From: Lachnospiraceae bacterium
GTDB lineage: Bacteria; Bacillota; Clostridia; Lachnospirales; Lachnospiraceae
DNA: 9,294 bases
Direction of reading: 5' to 3'
Assembly (NCBI GenBank): GCA_014804185.1
Contig: JAAVAG010000101.1
Coordinates: 1-9,294, forward strand
Part shown: one piece after another, positions 6,102 to 9,294 of the stretch
Numbering within the stretch: position 1 is the stretch's first letter
How the letters are laid out: each line of letters starts with the position of its first letter
The notes under the pieces: generated by a model
Told to the model about the DNA's origin: nothing
The model's input: only the letters and a program-made list of their open reading frames with translations
Databases searched by the model: none
Translations under genes and position numbers: made by a program

Positions 6102-6920
6102 TTACCTCTTCAGGTTATTGGCCTGCTGAAGCATCTCGTCGGATGCCGTGATGGCCTTGGAATTCATCTCATATGCCCGCTGTGCGACGATCATATTTAC
6201 CATCTCGTCCACTACCTGCACACCGGATCCCTCCAGGTATCCCTGTGTGATCTTGCTCTTTTCCAAGGCATTGTTTGTGGCCTCATTCATGGGAGCGCCG
6301 CTTGCCGCCGTCTGCTGGAATCTGGTTTCATCCAGACGTTCAAGACCGCCCGGATTGCTGAACTGAAACAGTCCGATGGTAATGCCCAGGGGCTGTGCAT
6401 TGTTATTTTCATCCGGATAGCATACGGAGCCGTCTGCGGTTACGACAATCTTGCTGGTCATATAATCGGAACTCAGGATAATCGGATTGCCCGTGGAACT
6501 GTATACCGGCAAACCGTCGGTGGTAGAAAGCATAATCCCTCCGCCTGACGCCAAAGTCCATATAAAATTACCGTTTCTCGTATAGTATGTATCCCCATCC
6601 TCGCCGCGCACAGAGAAGAATCCGTCTCCGCTGATGGCAAACGCGCTGGCACTGTTGCTCTCCAACAGCGGACCGTCCTTGAAAATCGTGCTGATAGACG
6701 CGTTTCGGACACCGAGTCCCACCTGGGCCCCTATAGGTTTCGGATCTCCGCTGGCGGACGTGGTTCTGGTTTGAAGCGTCTGATACAGCAGAGATTTAAA
6801 CTCATTCACCTCTGTCTTATATCCGGTTGTATTTACATTTGCCAGATTGTTGGCAATCACATCCACATTATTCTGCTGTGCGATCATCCCGGTCGCAGCC
6901 GTCCACAAACTTCTGACCAT
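6102..6920 (-). CDS. flgG: Flagellar distal rod protein FlgG (FlhP-like)
   Basis: A 272-residue flagellar rod/hook family protein. The N-terminus MVRSLWTAATGMIAQQNNVD and NNLANVNTTGYK (24-35) are the conserved coiled-coil-forming rod region. A central SGDGFF motif begins near residue 97. The C-terminus, with VDEMVNMIVAQRAYEMNSKAI and DEMLQQANNLKR, is the matching C-terminal helix. FlgG forms the distal rod outside the membrane and is exported by the flagellar type III system, hence no Sec signal peptide. The AQRAYE form and the flanking gene favour FlgG rather than FlgF. It starts 33 bases after flgF, with GGGAGG about 10 bases before the ATG. In B. subtilis the equivalent is flhP, encoded after flhO downstream of mbl. 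Confidence 0.92.
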   Translation of the reverse strand: MVRSLWTAATGMIAQQNNVDVIANNLANVNTTGYKTEVNEFKSLLYQTLQTRTTSASGDPKPIGAQVGLGVRNASISTIFKDGPLLESNSASAFAISGDGFFSVRGEDGDTYYTRNGNFIWTLASGGGIMLSTTDGLPVYSSTGNPIILSSDYMTSKIVVTADGSVCYPDENNNAQPLGITIGLFQFSNPGGLERLDETRFQQTAASGAPMNEATNNALEKSKITQGYLEGSGVQVVDEMVNMIVAQRAYEMNSKAITASDEMLQQANNLKR

Positions 6921-6953
6921 TTCTCACTTACCTCCCGTACCATGTATCACTTT

Positions 6954-7730
6954 TTACAGTTTACCGAGCTGGTTTACAGCAATCTCCAGCGAACTGTCAT
7001 AGGTCTGCATCACTTTCTGATTGCTTTCATACTGTCTTGTGATAGCAATCATATTGACCATCTCGGAGACCACCTGCACATTGGACATTTCCAGTATACC
7101 GGCGTTCACCGTGGCTGTGGAAGTCGTTATCTGCGCTCCCTGCACCGGCTGGAAATAGGTTTCTCCGTATTTCTCCAGATAATTATAATCGGCAAAATCC
7201 GTCACCTGAATCCTCGCCACAACTTCATCGTTCTGCACAATACTGCCGTCCGTTCTGATCGTAACGGCATCCTGCGGGTTGAGCTGAATGCGCCTGCTGT
7301 TTTCATCCAGAACATAATCGCCCTCGTTGGTAGTCAGAAATCCGTCCACCGTCATGGTAAAATCGCCCGCTCTGGTATATTTGATTGAAGTCTCTCCCGC
7401 TTTGTTCGTAAACTCTATGGCAAAAAATCCGTCACCGCTCAGAGCCACATCCAGCGGATTGTCCGTGATTCTGAAAGAGCCCTCTTTATAATCCGTATAA
7501 TTTTCACCGATTTTCACTCCCGGATTGTTCCATCCGATATACTGCCGTCTGGCAAGCCCTACCGATGCATCTTTCACTTTCACGGCAAGAACCGACCCGA
7601 AAGACTGGCTTGTCGCTCCCTCTTTCTTGAATCCCACTGTGGACGCATTTGCCAGATTGTTGGTCATGACGTCCATCCTGTTCTGTTCATTCCGCAGCCC
7701 TGTGTGCGCGGCATATAGTCCCTTGAGCAT
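6954..7730 (-). CDS. flgF: Flagellar rod protein FlgF (FlhO-like)
   Basis: A 258-residue flagellar basal-body rod protein. Features are MLKGLYAAHTGLRNEQNRMD with NNLANASTVGFKK (24-36) at the N-terminus, a central LSGDGFFAIE segment (about 98-107), and C-terminal VSEMVNMIAITRQYESNQKV ending in LEIAVNQLGKL. The ITRQYESNQK form and the position before flgG suit a proximal rod protein of the FlgF/FlhO type. The two rod genes are paralogues, so the FlgF/FlgG labels could be exchanged in other annotations. It has a strong GGGGAGG eight bases before ATG 7730. It lies 83 bases after mbl with no convincing terminator between, so it is probably in the mbl operon. Confidence 0.88.
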   Translation of the reverse strand: MLKGLYAAHTGLRNEQNRMDVMTNNLANASTVGFKKEGATSQSFGSVLAVKVKDASVGLARRQYIGWNNPGVKIGENYTDYKEGSFRITDNPLDVALSGDGFFAIEFTNKAGETSIKYTRAGDFTMTVDGFLTTNEGDYVLDENSRRIQLNPQDAVTIRTDGSIVQNDEVVARIQVTDFADYNYLEKYGETYFQPVQGAQITTSTATVNAGILEMSNVQVVSEMVNMIAITRQYESNQKVMQTYDSSLEIAVNQLGKL

Positions 7731-7813
7731 ATTTTATTCCTCCCCGCTGCCATACACCCACGAATTTGGGCATCGCACAAATCCGTCATCTGTAAATTCC
7801 TTGATTTTTCAAT

Positions 7814-8806
7814 TTATTCTTCTCTGTACCCGGCCAGGAATTCCACATATTTTCCCGTTCCGATAGCTACCGCTGTCATGGGATCCTCCGCCGTCATCGT
7901 ATTGATATCCGTCTTGGCGGAAATCAGTTCCTCCAGTCCGCGAAGTAGGCTGCCTCCCCCCGTCAGCACGATACCGCGGTCCGCAATATCCGCTGCCAGT
8001 TCGGGCGGTGTTTTTTCCAGGACGCCGTGTATGGTCTCCACAATCTGCGCCGTCGTCTCCCGCAGCGCCTCCTCTGTCTCCTCGGAGGACACTTTGACGG
8101 TCTTGGGCAGTCCTGTCACCAGGTTGCGCCCTCTGACATCCATATAATCCGCCTCCGCCCTGGGGTATGCGGATCCTATCTTGATTTTCAGATCCTCCGC
8201 CGTCCTCTCACCGATGAGAAGATTGTGTTTTTTACGCATATAGCGCACGATAGCCTCGTCAAAATCATCTCCGGCGATCTTGATAGACGCGCTTACTACC
8301 GTTCCGCCCAGAGAAATAACTGCGATATCGGACGTACCTCCGCCGATATCCACGATCATGTTGCCGCAGGGTTTGGTCATCTCCATTCCCGCTCCGATAG
8401 CGGCCGCAATAGGTTCCTCAATAATGGACACTTCCCTGGCCCCGGCCTGATAGGTCGCATCCTCCACCGCTTTTTTCTCCACCTCGGTCACACCGCTGGG
8501 AACACAGACAGCAATCCTGGGTTTCCGGAATGTCTTCCGGCCAAGCGCTTTCTGAATAAAATATTTCATCATCTTTTCCGTAACGGTATAGTCGGAGATC
8601 ACGCCCTGGCGCAACGGTCTTACCGCAATGATGTTGCCGGGAGTTCTTCCCAGCATCAGGCGCGCATCCTCCCCGATGGCCTTGATTTTATTGGTATCTC
8701 TATCAAAAGCTACAACAGACGGCTCTTTTAAAACGACTCCTTTTCCCCGGATGTAAACCAGTATACTGGCGGTTCCCAAATCAATACCGATATCTGTGTA
8801 CTGCAT
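7814..8806 (-). CDS. mbl: MreB/Mbl-type bacterial actin, rod-shape determinant
   Basis: A 330-residue MreB-family actin, which polymerises on the inner face of the membrane and guides elongation-specific wall synthesis. The actin ATPase motifs are complete: phosphate-1 DLGTAS (9-14), phosphate-2 DIGGGTSD (153-160), adenosine loop LTGGGS (281-286), and the family stretches PLRQGVISDY (64-73) and IIEEPIAAAIGAG (128-140). The length is normal. I name it mbl rather than mreB because it sits directly before the flgF/flgG pair, as in B. subtilis mbl-flhO-flhP, and is not followed by mreC/mreD. Sequence alone does not separate the two with certainty. A GGGG/TAGG ribosome binding site precedes ATG 8806, and a promoter lies 80-108 bases upstream. 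Confidence 0.93.
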   Translation of the reverse strand: MQYTDIGIDLGTASILVYIRGKGVVLKEPSVVAFDRDTNKIKAIGEDARLMLGRTPGNIIAVRPLRQGVISDYTVTEKMMKYFIQKALGRKTFRKPRIAVCVPSGVTEVEKKAVEDATYQAGAREVSIIEEPIAAAIGAGMEMTKPCGNMIVDIGGGTSDIAVISLGGTVVSASIKIAGDDFDEAIVRYMRKKHNLLIGERTAEDLKIKIGSAYPRAEADYMDVRGRNLVTGLPKTVKVSSEETEEALRETTAQIVETIHGVLEKTPPELAADIADRGIVLTGGGSLLRGLEELISAKTDINTMTAEDPMTAVAIGTGKYVEFLAGYREE

Positions 8807-8886
8807 AAATCCTACCCCTTTCTAAAATGGTATCTATGTCATAATCGCTTCATTCGCACAATATAAAATCGAACGCACACGAACTT

Positions 8887-8914
8887 ATTATAACCTAAGT
8901 TTATCCATTTTCAT
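8887..8914 (-). promoter_or_regulatory. Probable sigma-A promoter of the mbl-flgF-flgG-flgJ unit
   Basis: On the minus strand a perfect -10 TATAAT (8892-8887) is preceded by ATGAAA (8914-8909), which matches TTGACA at four of six positions, with a 16-base spacer. Transcription would start near 8880, giving a leader of about 75 bases before mbl. It lies just after the uvrA terminator. I saw no sigma-D/FliA-type flagellar promoter here. Confidence 0.65.
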
Positions 8915-8933
8915 AGGGGTTTCATAAAATTTT

Positions 8934-8982
8934 AAAAAAAACGCAGAAAAGAGAACGGCTCCTTCCGCCCCTTATCCTGCGT
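8934..8982 (-). terminator. Intrinsic terminator of uvrA
   Basis: Minus-strand outer arms ACGCAG (8982-8977) and CTGCGT (8946-8941) close a long, partly paired stem. An inner CGG/CCG pair closes an AAGGAG loop. A run of seven T (8940-8934) follows directly. It lies about 50 bases after the uvrA stop and separates it from mbl. Confidence 0.85.
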
Positions 8983-9032
8983 CCATGCAATGATATTTAA
9001 TTTATCGGCATATATTTACAAAAAGTTTATAG

Positions 9033-9294
9033 TCATTTCAACATTTTTTTTATATATTTTCCGGTGTAGGATATGGGATTCTCCGCCACCTCCTCAGGTG
9101 TTCCCTCGGCAATGACCCTGCCGCCTCTTTCACCGCCCTCCGGGCCGATGTCTATAATATAATCCGCTGTCTTGATCACATCCAGATTATGCTCGATGAC
9201 AACCACCGTATTGCCGCCCTCCGTCAGTTTCTGGAGAATTTCGATCAGCTTGTGCACATCCGCAAAGTGCAGTCCGGTAGTGGGCTCGTCCAGA
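9033..9294 (-). CDS. uvrA: UvrABC excinuclease subunit A, C-terminal end (starts outside the window)
   Basis: The last 86 complete codons of UvrA, the ABC-type ATPase that finds bulky DNA lesions and loads UvrB in nucleotide excision repair. The first visible residues LDEPTTGLHFADVHKL are the Walker B/D-loop region of the C-terminal ATPase. They are followed by GGNTVVVIEHNLDVIKTADYIIDIGPEGG with the switch histidine, then GRVIAEGTPEEVAENPISYTGKYIKKML, the normal C-terminal end. It is terminated by the hairpin at 8934-8982. Everything visible is intact; upstream neighbours (often uvrB) cannot be seen. Confidence 0.97.
   Translation of the reverse strand, partial: LDEPTTGLHFADVHKLIEILQKLTEGGNTVVVIEHNLDVIKTADYIIDIGPEGGERGGRVIAEGTPEEVAENPISYTGKYIKKMLK

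Noticed and set aside
7731..7813. Short inverted repeat CCCA/TGGG between mbl and flgF as a terminator
   Set aside because: Only four pairs with no following T-run. Too weak to call.
8027..8731. Plus-strand open frame of 234 codons opposite mbl
   Set aside because: Antisense to an intact actin gene. Its His/Arg-rich composition is typical of a reverse-frame shadow.

Overview
The window looks like a chromosomal housekeeping segment of a motile, Gram-positive Clostridia-type bacterium, most likely Lachnospiraceae. The reasons are strong AGGAGG-type ribosome binding sites, moderate GC content, an mbl-flgF-flgG block as in Bacillus/Clostridia, and a comFC-yvyF pair. The genus assignment is inference. 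Every gene I can support lies on the minus strand, so the window reads from right to left. I see no mobile element, CRISPR array, tRNA, rRNA or phage gene.

Right end (9294 to 8807): the C-terminal end of uvrA (excinuclease ABC subunit A) is followed by a strong intrinsic terminator at 8934-8982. A good sigma-A-type promoter (8887-8914) then opens the next unit.

Middle right (8806 to 5715): mbl/mreB-type cell-shape actin, flgF (FlhO-like), flgG (FlhP-like) and a short FlgJ-type rod-binding protein form one operon. It links the MreB-type cytoskeleton gene to the proximal and distal flagellar rod. The order matches the mbl-flhO-flhP arrangement of Bacillus subtilis, with a FlgJ-like gene added.

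Leader (5714 to 5568): 147 bases with three consecutive hairpins and a possible 28-codon ORF whose stop codon runs into the Shine-Dalgarno site of the next gene. This is the least explained stretch of the window.

Middle left (5567 to 2130): recD2 helicase, comFC phosphoribosyltransferase-like protein (TTG start) and yvyF (zinc-ribbon flagellar operon protein) are closely spaced and probably co-transcribed.

Left end (2106 to 1): a 129-residue two-helix membrane protein and a 381-residue polytopic membrane protein with a long basic, disordered tail, neither of which I recognise. The N-terminal part of cdaA (membrane diadenylate cyclase, c-di-AMP synthesis) follows and runs off the window. Gaps of 18-43 bases suggest that recD2 through cdaA could be one transcript. 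The unknown membrane pair beside cdaA is the best candidate here for undescribed biology. Otherwise the window is ordinary core genome.
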